A stretch of DNA of 64,000 nt, taken from an uncultured Bacilli bacterium (lineage in GTDB: Bacteria > Bacillota_I > Bacilli_A > RF39 > UBA660). The translations under genes were made by a program, and so were the position numbers. How positions within the stretch are numbered: position 1 is the first letter of the stretch; each line of letters opens with the position of its first letter. The stretch is taken from positions 1-64,000 of the forward strand of contig CAJOQL010000050.1 in assembly GCA_905236935.1 (NCBI GenBank). Direction: 5' to 3'. This document shows, piece by piece, positions 1 through 8,591 of the stretch. The notes beneath the pieces were generated by a model. It made no database searches, was not told where the DNA came from, and saw nothing but the letters and a program-made list of their open reading frames with translations.

Positions 1-1
1 A

Positions 2-565
2 AATAATGAAGAAAAGAAAGAAATAATTAAGTTAATACCAAATAAGATTTTAAAAAATGATAATCTATTTTATAAAAAAGAACAAAACGTTTCTACTGGT
101 GAGGTAGCTTCTAAAGATAGTAATAGAGAAGAAAGAGAAAAGTATTTAAAAGATCTTACTGAAGAATTAATTAAGAATCATGGTTTTAAAGGTTATAGTG
201 CGGTTAAGGTTCGATCTGGTGAGAAAATATCAAATTTTAGTTTAATGAAAAAGATTGGAAATAGAGATTTTAAAATGTATACTGATTCTGGTTGGTGGAA
301 AACTATAAGTGAAGATAATAAAGATAATTTTAGAGGAGTTATTCGATCTAAATATATTGGATATACTGATATTAAAGGGAATACTTATTCTTATGATTTT
401 TTAGACGAAAAGTTTGTAAGATGTAATAACCAAAAATGTAATAGTGCTCCTAGTGATATAGAAAAGAAAATGAAGGAGTTTGTTGAAGCTTATAAAAAAG
501 AGTTTGATGGATTATTTAATCTATATAAAAATGAAATTTTAGTAGATGATTATGAAGATATTTAA
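2..565 (+). CDS. Hypothetical protein, 5' end outside the window
   Basis: The frame is open from base 2 to the TAA at 563-565, so the gene begins left of the window; the internal ATG at 245 is not needed as a start. The visible 187 residues are rich in Lys, Glu and Asn, with a charged N-terminal half and a C-terminal half holding several Tyr/Trp residues and two close cysteines (RCNNQKC). I see no signal peptide or membrane segment in the visible part and do not recognise a family. It overlaps the next gene by 20 bases, so the two are probably co-transcribed. These are the only plus-strand genes in the first 38 kb. The small size and unknown content would fit an accessory region. Confidence 0.6.
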   Translation, partial: NNEEKKEIIKLIPNKILKNDNLFYKKEQNVSTGEVASKDSNREEREKYLKDLTEELIKNHGFKGYSAVKVRSGEKISNFSLMKKIGNRDFKMYTDSGWWKTISEDNKDNFRGVIRSKYIGYTDIKGNTYSYDFLDEKFVRCNNQKCNSAPSDIEKKMKEFVEAYKKEFDGLFNLYKNEILVDDYEDI

Positions 566-812
566 AAGGTTTGGTTTCATAATATTGACGTTTTTTATAA
601 TTTATTATTTCTTATTTACAAGAGATGGTTCAATTAAGATAGGATTATTGTTATCCGGCAATAATCCGTTTATATCTTATGAAAATATAGATTATGAAAA
701 TGGAAAAAGCTATCTAAATCAAATAGAAATCAATAATAAAATCATTTATTTAGAATGCAAAACTTATGGTATAATCAAATTAGCAAGTTATTATGATTTT
801 GAAGATATATAG
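546..812 (+). CDS. Small hypothetical membrane protein
   Basis: This 88-residue protein has one strongly hydrophobic segment at about residues 9-25 (FGFIILTFFIIYYFLF), preceded by basic residues, so it is probably anchored with its short N-terminus inside and about 60 residues outside. No lipobox is visible. The start at 546 overlaps the end of the preceding gene; a second ATG at 552 is equally possible. The two neighbouring proteins end in similar peptides, DYEDI and DFEDI, which may be chance. No family is recognised. A partner relationship with the upstream gene is inferred only from the overlap. Confidence 0.5.
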   Translation: MIMKIFKRFGFIILTFFIIYYFLFTRDGSIKIGLLLSGNNPFISYENIDYENGKSYLNQIEINNKIIYLECKTYGIIKLASYYDFEDI

Positions 813-1000
813 TGGCGAACACTAATTAGAATTTTTAGGTAAGATTTAGGTAAGAAAAAAGCAAAATAAGCTAATAAGATATAATAAAATATACCAAATA
901 ATAACACTTTTTAGCACATTTTAACACTATTTTAACGGAAATGAATCGACAATCCACACCCCCCTGAAGTGGCCAGCCTCATCTTTTCAGAATGTTAGTT

Positions 1001-1028
1001 GCACAACTTACAGAGTTGTGCTTTTTTA
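1001..1028 (+). terminator. Rho-independent terminator
   Basis: An 8-bp perfect stem, GCACAACT (1001-1008) with AGTTGTGC (1014-1021), has a 5-base loop and is followed by six T. It would end transcription coming from the small plus-strand genes or from an RNA starting in the GC-rich patch. Confidence 0.75.
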
Positions 1029-1059
1029 GTTATCTATTTAATAACACAATTACTAAGAA

Positions 1060-1083
1060 ACCGTGTGAGTATTAATACACGGT
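1060..1083. repeat. Inverted repeat (7-bp hairpin)
   Basis: ACCGTGT (1060-1066) pairs with ACACGGT (1077-1083) around a 10-base loop. On the minus strand it is followed by TTTCTTAG, so it could be a weak second terminator for the minus-strand operon. Its role is not clear. Confidence 0.35.
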
Positions 1084-1225
1084 AAAAGACTCTTTGCTTC
1101 ATAACCATCACTTTCCTCTTAAAAATAATCTAGAATTAATTTCTCAAAAGATAATACTTGCACTAAACTTCCATTCAATAAATTATTATGGTTTTAATAA
1201 TAAATTATAGCAAGGCAAAAATTAA

Positions 1226-1254
1226 AGCAATCATAGTGTTTATCCATGATTGCT
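1226..1254 (-). terminator. Terminator hairpin of the polysaccharide operon
   Basis: AGCAATCAT (1226-1234) pairs with ATGATTGCT (1246-1254), a 9-bp stem with an 11-base loop, 25 bases after the stop of the HAD-GtrA gene. The minus-strand tail reads TTAATTTTTG. A T-run (TTTTT) also follows on the plus side, so it may act in both directions. The loop contains GTTTATC, as does the hairpin after ligA at 29010-29038. Confidence 0.6.
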
Positions 1255-1279
1255 AGCAGTTTTTAAAAATTGAAAAATT

Positions 1280-2269
1280 CTATTTTTTGAAAACAATTAA
1301 TTTACTTAATATATAGTTGGCAATAACTATAATTACTTGGACTATTAACTTAGCTACTAAATCGTCTAGTTTTAATAATTCAACAAAAAGAATCATTAAT
1401 CCTGTATCTAACAAAAGAGTAATCACTCTTGATGCAGTAAAAGAAACAAATTCTTTTAATACTTTATTTTTACTATGAAAGACAAACCATCTATTTGTAA
1501 AATATGCAAATATTACAGCAAATATCCAAGAAATAATATTTGATATTATATAATCTATAAATAATACTTTTGAACATATACCATAAGTTAAAATAGATAC
1601 TACAGTAGTTAATCCACCTATAATTAAATAATTCCATATTTCTTCATTTTTATGATATATAATCCATCCCCAGTTCCAAAATCTTTTAATAATATTAGGT
1701 TTATAGGTTCTATAATCATAAATACTATTCTTTTTAATTAAATAACTCTTTTCTGCTAAATCTAATAAAGGCTTATCATTCATACTATCAGAGTACATTT
1801 CCTCAATGATTCCATGAGGATATTTTTTCTTAAATTCTTTTACTTTTTCTTCTCCTTTATTATTAGGTTTATTAAAGTGACCATTTTTTATATCAACATC
1901 AGATGCTATTAAATCTTTTACTTTAAGTTCATCACAAATAGGTTTTAGTAAAAAATAAGGTGATGCTGAAATAATGATATCTTTTTCATGATTCTTTGCT
2001 AAATAAAAGCTTTTTATTTTATTTTTGTGCATTTGCCAAAACTCTTGTACTAATTCTTCTTGATTATCAAAAAATTTAAGAAAAGAAAAAGTTTCTTCTT
2101 TAAATTCAGTTATCGTAATATATTTAGTTTTATATTTAATAAAATTTTTAAATATTTTAAAATACATTTTTTTAATTTTAGGTTCCTTTTTTGTACAAAA
2201 TTTAAAGAAATCTACTGACGAATCACCATCATATATAGTTCCATCAAAATCATATAATTTATAATTCAC
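1280..2269 (-). CDS. HAD-family phosphatase fused to GtrA-like membrane domain
   Basis: Residues 1 to about 195 are a HAD-superfamily hydrolase of the phosphoserine phosphatase-like type: the nucleophile motif DFDGT is at residues 7-11, a Ser-containing motif II (IISASP) is near residue 100, and the acidic motif SDSMND is near 160. Residues of about 205-329 form four hydrophobic segments typical of GtrA-family proteins, which in known cases help move polyprenyl-linked sugars across the membrane; the RWFVFH stretch is characteristic. The two parts are in one uninterrupted frame. As the last gene of the polysaccharide locus it could act on a lipid-linked sugar phosphate, but the substrate is not visible. 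It starts 5 bases after the preceding glycosyltransferase gene. Confidence 0.85.
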   Translation of the reverse strand: MNYKLYDFDGTIYDGDSSVDFFKFCTKKEPKIKKMYFKIFKNFIKYKTKYITITEFKEETFSFLKFFDNQEELVQEFWQMHKNKIKSFYLAKNHEKDIIISASPYFLLKPICDELKVKDLIASDVDIKNGHFNKPNNKGEEKVKEFKKKYPHGIIEEMYSDSMNDKPLLDLAEKSYLIKKNSIYDYRTYKPNIIKRFWNWGWIIYHKNEEIWNYLIIGGLTTVVSILTYGICSKVLFIDYIISNIISWIFAVIFAYFTNRWFVFHSKNKVLKEFVSFTASRVITLLLDTGLMILFVELLKLDDLVAKLIVQVIIVIANYILSKLIVFKK

Positions 2270-2274
2270 TTATA

Positions 2275-3552
2275 TCACTTCTTTTTCTCATCTTTTTTAA
2301 TTAAATCAATTATTGCTTGAGCCTTTTTAGACCAATCATTTTCTCTTGCTTCTTTGTCTAATAAATCCAATAACTTTTTATCATTTTTTAGTTTAATAGC
2401 TTCATCAATCTTTTTTATAAAATCATCATGATTCTTTGCAATTAAAACACTTTTATAATTCCTACATTCATATAAATCTGTAATTACGATAGGCTTATGA
2501 AGAGCCATATATTCAAATATCTTAACTGGTGAAGTTGCCTTAGTTATATCATTTAATAAAAACGGTATAGTTAATACATCAGCCATTTTAGCATAATTCT
2601 TTAAAACTTTATAGTCTCTTGCACCTAAAAAATAAATATTATCTTCATCAGAAATATTTTCATCAAAAGACTCATCATATTTAATTCCAAATAAAACCAC
2701 ACTATACTTATTTGTTCTAGCAATTTTTTTAATTAATTCATAATCAAACCATTTAGCTAAAGCTCCATAATACATTATTATTGGTTTCTTTTTATCTAAA
2801 ATATTTTGAAATTCCACTTCAAATTTATAATTATTATCAAATTCTTTAAAAAAACCATAATCTACCCCATTTGATGAAAATGCTAAATTTTTATCACCTC
2901 TTTTACTTACTACATCATCTTTAAGTACATTAGCACTTACAATAACATATGTATCATTATTATTCATTACATAATCATATTTATCGACAATATTTTGAGG
3001 TAAATTCTTAGTTCCAGCAAGTTCTGGAGATAAATGATCTATATATTCATAAATAAATTTAAAACCATTAGAAATATAATCTTCAATATTTTGTACAGAC
3101 AACTTCCAATCTGTTGAATAAAGCTGAATATATTTAGGTTTATTTATTTTAGATAGTTCCTTCATTAAAATTTTATTTAAAATTATATTATTATAATTAA
3201 ATAAATAGATATTATCACTTTGTTTTTTTATAGTTTTTACCTTATCAGTCATAGTAGTTACTTCGTAAAAAATTAAACATTTTTGTTTAGACAAATTATT
3301 AGCGATATGTTGTGGTCTCTGAAATAATGGCACATTATAGCCAAAACTACTTCTCCATAATATTATTCGGTCATATTTAGAATTATTAAGGACATTTTCA
3401 ATTATTAAACGATATTTTTTCTGACCAAATAAAACCTTTAAACTTATTTTATCAATATAATTAGCAATAATATAAGCATATAATTTTTTACAAAAACCAA
3501 TAAAACCATACTTTTTATAAACATTTAATAGTTTAGAAATCTTTTCTTTCAT
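2275..3552 (-). CDS. Glycosyltransferase, GT4-like
   Basis: This 425-residue cytoplasmic protein has the two-Rossmann organisation of GT-B enzymes. The early segment LFQRPQHIANNL is typical of TuaH-like family 1/4 glycosyltransferases, and the C-terminal half has the nucleotide-sugar region ending in PVKIFEYMALHKPIV, with the conserved Glu before a YMA motif. It probably adds a sugar to the polysaccharide or lipid intermediate made by the locus. It has its own promoter after the terminator behind the epimerase gene, so it and the HAD-GtrA gene may form a separate transcript. Donor and acceptor cannot be read from the sequence. Confidence 0.82.
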   Translation of the reverse strand: MKEKISKLLNVYKKYGFIGFCKKLYAYIIANYIDKISLKVLFGQKKYRLIIENVLNNSKYDRIILWRSSFGYNVPLFQRPQHIANNLSKQKCLIFYEVTTMTDKVKTIKKQSDNIYLFNYNNIILNKILMKELSKINKPKYIQLYSTDWKLSVQNIEDYISNGFKFIYEYIDHLSPELAGTKNLPQNIVDKYDYVMNNNDTYVIVSANVLKDDVVSKRGDKNLAFSSNGVDYGFFKEFDNNYKFEVEFQNILDKKKPIIMYYGALAKWFDYELIKKIARTNKYSVVLFGIKYDESFDENISDEDNIYFLGARDYKVLKNYAKMADVLTIPFLLNDITKATSPVKIFEYMALHKPIVITDLYECRNYKSVLIAKNHDDFIKKIDEAIKLKNDKKLLDLLDKEARENDWSKKAQAIIDLIKKDEKKK

Positions 3553-3573
3553 TTAAACCTCAATTCTATTAGT

Positions 3574-3602
3574 ATTATATCAACCTTAAATAATGAAATA
3601 AA
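3574..3602 (-). promoter_or_regulatory. Promoter for the last two polysaccharide genes
   Basis: On the minus strand TTTATT is followed by a 17-base spacer and TATAAT with an upstream TG (TGATATAAT, an extended -10). It lies 22 bases upstream of the GT4-like start and directly after a terminator, which supports a separate transcript. Confidence 0.55.
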
Positions 3603-3625
3603 GAAAAAAGAAGAAATTAATCTTC
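3603..3625 (-). terminator. Terminator after the 2-epimerase gene
   Basis: GAAGA (3610-3614) pairs with TCTTC (3621-3625), loop AATTAA, followed on the minus strand by six T. The stop codon of the epimerase gene lies inside the hairpin. Confidence 0.6.
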
Positions 3626-4738
3626 TTGCTTACTAAATTTCTCTATAATGGCACTAACTATTCTTTCTGAAGCATGACCATCACCATATGGATTAGAAGC
3701 CTTGCTCATTTTTTCATATTCATCACTATCAATTAATAATTTCTTAGTTTCATTATAAATAATATTTTCATCTGTTCCAACTAGCTTTAATGTACCTGCT
3801 TCAATACCTTCCGGTCTTTCAGTAGTATCTCTTAATACTAAAACAGGTTTCCCAAGTGATGGAGCTTCTTCTTGAATTCCACCACTATCTGTTAAAATTA
3901 AATATGATTTATTTTGAAAATTATGAAAATCAAATACTTCTAGAGGCTCAATTAATTTTACTCTATCACAGCTATCAAATATTTCATTAGCAACTTCTCT
4001 TACTTTAGGATTTAAGTGAATAGGATATATAACTTTTACATCACTAAATTCATCTACTATGCGCCTAATTCCTTTAAAAATATTTCTCATAGGATCTCCT
4101 AAGTTTTCTCTACGATGAGCAGTTAAAAGAATCATTCTTTCGTTCTCCTTAATCCATTCTAATTCAGGATGTTTATAATTTTTATCAACTGTAGTAGACA
4201 TCGCATCAATAGCGGTATTCCCTGTAACATATATTTTCTTCTCAGAAATATTTTCTTTTAATAAATTTTGCTTACTAAGAATAGTAGGAACAAAATACAT
4301 ATCGGTCATACAATCTACCATTTGTCTATTCATTTCTTCTGGATAAGGACTATATTTGTTATTAGTTCTAAGACCAGCTTCAACATGCCCAATTGTAACT
4401 TGATTATAAAATGCAGCAAGAGCTCCAGCAAATGTAGTGGTTGTATCACCATGCACAAGAACAATATCTGGTTGACATTCTTTAATAACTTCTTCTAAGC
4501 CATTTAATGCTCTAGTAGTAATATCACCTAACGTTTGCCCTTGTTTCATAATATTTAAATCATAATCTGGTTTAATATCAAATGTTTCTAAAACTTGATC
4601 TAACATTTCACGATGCTGAGCAGTAACACAAACTATGCTTTCTATTTCTTCTCTTTTTTCTAACTCTTTTATAAGTGGTGCCATTTTAATAGCTTCTGGT
4701 CTTGTTCCAAATATACTCATTACTCTTATTTTTTTCAT
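3617..4738 (-). CDS. wecB: UDP-N-acetylglucosamine 2-epimerase, non-hydrolysing
   Basis: This is the WecB/MnaA-type enzyme that interconverts UDP-GlcNAc and UDP-ManNAc. Family signatures run the full length of the 373 residues: FGTRPEAIKMAP at the N-terminus, TAQHREMLDQ, VHGDTTTTFAGALAA, GHVEAGLRT, YPEEMNRQ, GNTAIDA, TAHRRENLG, and the C-terminal LTDSGGIQEEAP and TERPEGIEAGT. Start chosen at 4738 because AGGTGA lies just before that ATG; the GTG nine bases upstream would leave no room for it. UDP-ManNAc would be the donor for the TagA-like half of the fusion encoded at 18990-20786. Given the aminotransferase neighbours, a WbpI-like role on a 2,3-diamino sugar is an alternative. Confidence 0.93.
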   Translation of the reverse strand: MKKIRVMSIFGTRPEAIKMAPLIKELEKREEIESIVCVTAQHREMLDQVLETFDIKPDYDLNIMKQGQTLGDITTRALNGLEEVIKECQPDIVLVHGDTTTTFAGALAAFYNQVTIGHVEAGLRTNNKYSPYPEEMNRQMVDCMTDMYFVPTILSKQNLLKENISEKKIYVTGNTAIDAMSTTVDKNYKHPELEWIKENERMILLTAHRRENLGDPMRNIFKGIRRIVDEFSDVKVIYPIHLNPKVREVANEIFDSCDRVKLIEPLEVFDFHNFQNKSYLILTDSGGIQEEAPSLGKPVLVLRDTTERPEGIEAGTLKLVGTDENIIYNETKKLLIDSDEYEKMSKASNPYGDGHASERIVSAIIEKFSKQED

Positions 4739-4771
4739 ACTTATCACCTAATTTTTTGTCTAAAAAATAAT

Positions 4772-5698
4772 TTATTTAAAATCTTGTTTTAATTCTTCAA
4801 TTATCTTTTTATTATAATTCTTTAATAATCTAGCCTCATCTAAAGGTAATGGTTGAAATCCAGCAATAGTATAATTATCCCCAGTATTAAAGTTGATAAA
4901 TGCACCCATTCCTATTTTATTATTATTTCCAACTTTAGTAAGTTGCTTAATAGATGAATTTGCTCCCATAAATGTTCCAACGCCAACTTCAGAAAATCCA
5001 CATAACACTGTTCCCGATGACAATTCAGCATTTTTTCTTATTTTAGCATCATGAGCAACTTGAACTAAATTATCAATCATTACACCATCTTCTATTAAAG
5101 TAGTAATATGACCATATATAGATTTAGCTATACATGAATTACATAAAACAACAACATTATTACCTAAAACTACCTTACCATAATGTTTTACCAATATATT
5201 AATTCCATTATGCTGAAATACATTAAATCCCTCTGAACCAACAACACTACCATTAGAAATATAACAATTATTTCCTATTTCAACATTTTCTTTAACTGAT
5301 ACAAAATCATCTATAACAGTTCCCGATTTAATAATTACATTATAAGGAGCTATTGAAGCTTTTTCACTTATAATACATCCATCTTCAATTATTGAAGGAA
5401 ATTTATTATTATTTTTTAAATTATTATGAATCAAAAAAAATAAAGTTTTAGGAGATGAAGTTACAATAGTTGAATAATTATTTTTTATTAATTCATTTAT
5501 TTCACTAGAACATATAATACCTGCAATATTATTTTTATGTTTTTCCAAAACACTTAAATATTTAATATCTAATAAATAGAATAACATAGGTTCTTCAAAT
5601 GTATCCTCAGATGCCGCCACTGCATAAAAAGAAATATCATTATCATACGAAAAATCTATTTTTTCTTTCAAATAATCAAAATCACTTATCTTATACAT
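4772..5698 (-). CDS. Left-handed beta-helix acyltransferase, LpxD-like
   Basis: Of 308 residues, the C-terminal two thirds carry many hexapeptide repeats (for example VIIKSGTVIDDFVSV, NNCYISNGSVVGSEG), which form a left-handed beta helix. A conserved-looking His (VAHDAKI) is in the position of the acyltransfer base. The order of an N-terminal alpha/beta domain then helix resembles LpxD-type N-acyltransferases. A lipid A role is unlikely in a Firmicute-like genome. Beside an aminotransferase and a Gfo/Idh oxidoreductase, the likely job is N-acylation of a 3- or 4-amino sugar nucleotide. The acyl group is unknown. Confidence 0.75.
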   Translation of the reverse strand: MYKISDFDYLKEKIDFSYDNDISFYAVAASEDTFEEPMLFYLLDIKYLSVLEKHKNNIAGIICSSEINELIKNNYSTIVTSSPKTLFFLIHNNLKNNNKFPSIIEDGCIISEKASIAPYNVIIKSGTVIDDFVSVKENVEIGNNCYISNGSVVGSEGFNVFQHNGINILVKHYGKVVLGNNVVVLCNSCIAKSIYGHITTLIEDGVMIDNLVQVAHDAKIRKNAELSSGTVLCGFSEVGVGTFMGANSSIKQLTKVGNNNKIGMGAFINFNTGDNYTIAGFQPLPLDEARLLKNYNKKIIEELKQDFK

Positions 5699-5702
5699 AA
5701 AT

Positions 5703-6431
5703 TTACCTCTTAATATGAAATCTTAAAAAAATCCAAGGTCTTATCATACTCCACCAACCACTAAATGGTTTAATTTTAGAATAATTTTTCTTTTCTATTG
5801 GATAATTAATAGACATAGGAACTTCTTTAAATTTCTTTTTCTTTTTCAAAACATAATATAAAATATAATACTCATATTCATATTTATCTAACCAATCTTG
5901 ATTAATATTTATATCAGGATCATCTAAAACATCAACTCTCATAGCATTTATTAAGCAAGTTACATCAGATACTTTTCTAAACATTAACGCACTTACAAAA
6001 AAAGAAAAAATGGGAATAGCAATTTTTCTAAAAGTTGGTAAATTTTGAGATTCTCCACCTTTTAATCTTCTACTACCTTTAACATAATCATACCCATCAT
6101 TTAATACAGGCTCATACATTCTTTTTAATTGCTCTGGAGCAGTTTTACCATTGGCTGACATCGACGTAATAATATCATATTTATTATTTTGAGCATAAAC
6201 TGCAATATCCTTTAAACTTCTACCTATTCCTCTATTCACTGAATGTTTAATAATTGCCCATTTATTATTTTGAGCATACTTTTCACAAATTTCACACGTA
6301 CCATCAGACGAACCATCATCAACAATAAGAACATCAAATTTTTCAATTTTTTGAACTTCAACAAGTCTTTTAAGTACTTTTTTTATTTTACTAGCCTCAT
6401 TATAAGCACAAACACCAACTAATATTTTCAT
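5703..6431 (-). CDS. Family 2 glycosyltransferase
   Basis: This GT-A protein of about 242 residues starts with VGVCAYNEASKIKKVLK and has the nucleotide-binding VDDGSSDGT motif. There are no C-terminal membrane spans, so it is probably peripheral. An aromatic, basic C-terminus (SGWWSMIRPWIFLRF) may contact the membrane. It resembles polyprenyl-phosphate sugar transferases as well as chain-extending enzymes, and I cannot choose between them. The ATG at 6431 fits the AGGTGA ribosome site better than the one at 6437, which overlaps the preceding stop. Confidence 0.82.
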   Translation of the reverse strand: MKILVGVCAYNEASKIKKVLKRLVEVQKIEKFDVLIVDDGSSDGTCEICEKYAQNNKWAIIKHSVNRGIGRSLKDIAVYAQNNKYDIITSMSANGKTAPEQLKRMYEPVLNDGYDYVKGSRRLKGGESQNLPTFRKIAIPIFSFFVSALMFRKVSDVTCLINAMRVDVLDDPDININQDWLDKYEYEYYILYYVLKKKKKFKEVPMSINYPIEKKNYSKIKPFSGWWSMIRPWIFLRFHIKR

Positions 6432-6433
6432 TA

Positions 6434-7381
6434 TCATTCACCTGTTTTTTCTTGAATTATCTTGCATAATTCCAAACTTTTAGTAGCAGTTTCTAAATTA
6501 GTTCTTGGAATCAAATTATTTGTTATACAATTATAAAAATCAGTATATTCTGCTTTTAGAGGTTCATCATTTGGAAGCATTAAAGTTTCAATTATATTAT
6601 CCTGTTTATATTTTTGATTTTCATATAACTTATATGAAGTTTTTCTCGTTATTGTTAATTTTTTATTAAGCATATCAGAAGTAATATATCCATTTTTAGT
6701 ATGTATATTAATAGTTCTAATTTTATTTTGAGTTGAACGACTAGCTACTAAAGAACATATAATTCCATTATCAAATTCAATAATCGTATTTACATAATCA
6801 AAGTATTTTTTACTAAATTTTGAGTTTCCAAATGATTGTATTTTTTTTATGTTTCCAGGATTAATTTCATTTATTAAAATATCAATATCATGAATCATTA
6901 AATCTTCAATAACATCAGCATCAAAAATTCTAGGATCATAAGGACTACAACGATGAATTTCAATTCCAACAATATCTTCATTTTTTAACAAATCAGATAG
7001 TTCATATACAGCTGGATTATATCTCTCAACATGACTAACTAAACAAGTTAATCCCTTACACTTTTCAATTAAATTCTTAGCTTCTTCAACCTCTAAACAA
7101 ACAGGTTTTTCCATTAAAATATGCTTTCTCTTTTTAGCTGCTAAAAGGCCTAATTCATAATGTAAAGAAGCAGGTGTAGCAATAATTATAGCATCCACTT
7201 TATCCATTAATTCTTCTGCTGAATTATAAGAATCTACTCCATATGTTTTAGATATCAATTCACTTCTCTCTTTATCCGTATCAAAAAAACCCATAACCTC
7301 ATAATAATTATTTAATTCTAAAATCACTCTTAGGTGATTTTTCCCCATGCTACCTACTCCAATTATTCCAATTTTAATCAT
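6434..7381 (-). CDS. Gfo/Idh/MocA-family oxidoreductase, sugar nucleotide type
   Basis: The N-terminal Rossmann motif GIIGVGSMGKNHLRV binds NAD(P), and EKPVCLEVEEA is the classic Gfo/Idh catalytic-lysine segment. The C-terminal domain has the expected HDIDILINE stretch. The length (315) is typical. With the adjacent DegT-type aminotransferase, acyltransferase and 2-epimerase it matches the WlbA/WbpB 3-dehydrogenase step of amino-sugar nucleotide synthesis (C3 oxidation before transamination). The role is inferred from the gene set; no dedicated UDP-sugar 6-dehydrogenase is seen in the window. It overlaps the aminotransferase gene by 4 bases (ATGA). Confidence 0.82.
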   Translation of the reverse strand: MIKIGIIGVGSMGKNHLRVILELNNYYEVMGFFDTDKERSELISKTYGVDSYNSAEELMDKVDAIIIATPASLHYELGLLAAKKRKHILMEKPVCLEVEEAKNLIEKCKGLTCLVSHVERYNPAVYELSDLLKNEDIVGIEIHRCSPYDPRIFDADVIEDLMIHDIDILINEINPGNIKKIQSFGNSKFSKKYFDYVNTIIEFDNGIICSLVASRSTQNKIRTINIHTKNGYITSDMLNKKLTITRKTSYKLYENQKYKQDNIIETLMLPNDEPLKAEYTDFYNCITNNLIPRTNLETATKSLELCKIIQEKTGE

Positions 7382-8568
7382 GATTGTACCTCAAAATTTT
7401 TAACTACCTCAATAACTCGATTTATTTCTTCTTCAGCTAATTCTGGAAATATCGGTAAACAAACTGTTTGCTTACAAACCCTTTCAGCAATTTCTAAATT
7501 ATCAGATTTAGTATTTAACCCAATAAAAGCTTTTTGTAAATGCAATGGTACTGGATAAAAATTAGCACATCCTACCCCTTCATTATTTAAATAATTAATA
7601 AGTTCTTCTTTTTTAGATGTTAAAATAGCAAATTGATGCCAACAATTATCATCACTATAAGTTGGTACTATAATATTAGTAAGAGAAGATAATTCCTGAA
7701 TATACTTTTTAGCAATTTTCTTTCTTAAATTATTATAATTATCTAGATGTTTTAATTTAATATTTAATATACCAGCCTGAATAGAATCTAATCTAGAATT
7801 ATATCCAATCAAATAATTATAATATTTGTATGGATCATATAATTCCGTAGCTTGTTCATTAGTACTAAATTCTTCTTTTTCACCAGTTAATATCTCACGA
7901 GCTATATTGCCATTTTTACCTGCTCCATGAGCTTTAAGTGCTTTTATAATTACAGCTAAATCATCATTATTAGTAACAATCATTCCACCATCACCATAAC
8001 AGCCTAAATTTTTAGTAGGGTAAAATGAAAAACAAGCAATATCACCTAATGTACCAGCCATTTTATTATGATATTTTGCCCCAATAGCCTGACATGCATC
8101 TTCAATTACAATAAGATTATGTTTTTTAGCTATTTCGTTAATTTTATCCATTTCACATACAGCACCAAAAATATGTACTGGCAAAATTGCTTTAGTTTTT
8201 TCAGTGATTTTTTCTTCAATTTTTGCTGGATCAATTGTAAAATCTGTTTCTTTAATATCAACAAAAACAGGAATAGCTCCTACTAAAGCAATTGCTTCAG
8301 CAGTAGCAAAAAAACTAAATGGAGTAGTAATTACTTCATCTCCTGATTTTATATTAGCAGATTTTAATGCTATTTCTAAAGCATCCGTACCATTACCAAC
8401 GGTAATAACATGTTTAGCATTTAAATAATCTTCTAAATTATGTTCTAATTCTTCTACTATTGGTCCATTAATATAAGCACCGCTTTCAATTATCTTCAAT
8501 ACTTCTTTATTAATTTCATCTTTAATTAAACTATGTTGTCTTTTAACATCAAAAAAATTTACTTTCAT
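7378..8568 (-). CDS. DegT/DnrJ/EryC1/StrS sugar aminotransferase
   Basis: This PLP enzyme of 396 residues belongs to the sugar aminotransferase family. GNGTDALEIAL near residue 60 binds the phosphate, IEDACQAIGA holds the Asp that contacts the pyridine nitrogen, and SFYPTKNLGCYGDGG carries the Schiff-base lysine. C-terminal motifs (NYLIGYNSRLDSIQAGIL) are also family-typical. An insert of about 25 residues near 220-245 (GEKEEFSTNEQ) is longer than in many relatives. It most likely aminates the 3-keto sugar nucleotide made by the neighbouring oxidoreductase (WbpE/WlbC-like). Translation is coupled through the ATGA overlap. Confidence 0.88.
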   Translation of the reverse strand: MKVNFFDVKRQHSLIKDEINKEVLKIIESGAYINGPIVEELEHNLEDYLNAKHVITVGNGTDALEIALKSANIKSGDEVITTPFSFFATAEAIALVGAIPVFVDIKETDFTIDPAKIEEKITEKTKAILPVHIFGAVCEMDKINEIAKKHNLIVIEDACQAIGAKYHNKMAGTLGDIACFSFYPTKNLGCYGDGGMIVTNNDDLAVIIKALKAHGAGKNGNIAREILTGEKEEFSTNEQATELYDPYKYYNYLIGYNSRLDSIQAGILNIKLKHLDNYNNLRKKIAKKYIQELSSLTNIIVPTYSDDNCWHQFAILTSKKEELINYLNNEGVGCANFYPVPLHLQKAFIGLNTKSDNLEIAERVCKQTVCLPIFPELAEEEINRVIEVVKNFEVQS

Positions 8569-8591
8569 ATTTTGTACTCCTTCTTCACTAA

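Larger units (their letters stand above)
813..1279. other. Gene-poor gap with a GC-rich patch
   Basis: No convincing gene is seen in this stretch. Bases 935-985 are sharply richer in G and C than anything around them (CCACACCCCCCTGAAGTGG and following), with no open frame longer than about 20 codons on either strand. To its right are a plus-strand terminator, a 7-bp hairpin at 1060-1083 and a hairpin at 1226-1254 that probably ends the polysaccharide operon. The patch separates the two small plus-strand genes from the polysaccharide locus and may mark an insertion boundary, but nothing in the sequence proves this. Confidence 0.4.

Noticed and set aside
541..812. Repeat suggested by the shared protein ends DYEDI and DFEDI
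   Set aside because: Only about five residues and some AT-rich bases match, which chance can explain in this composition.
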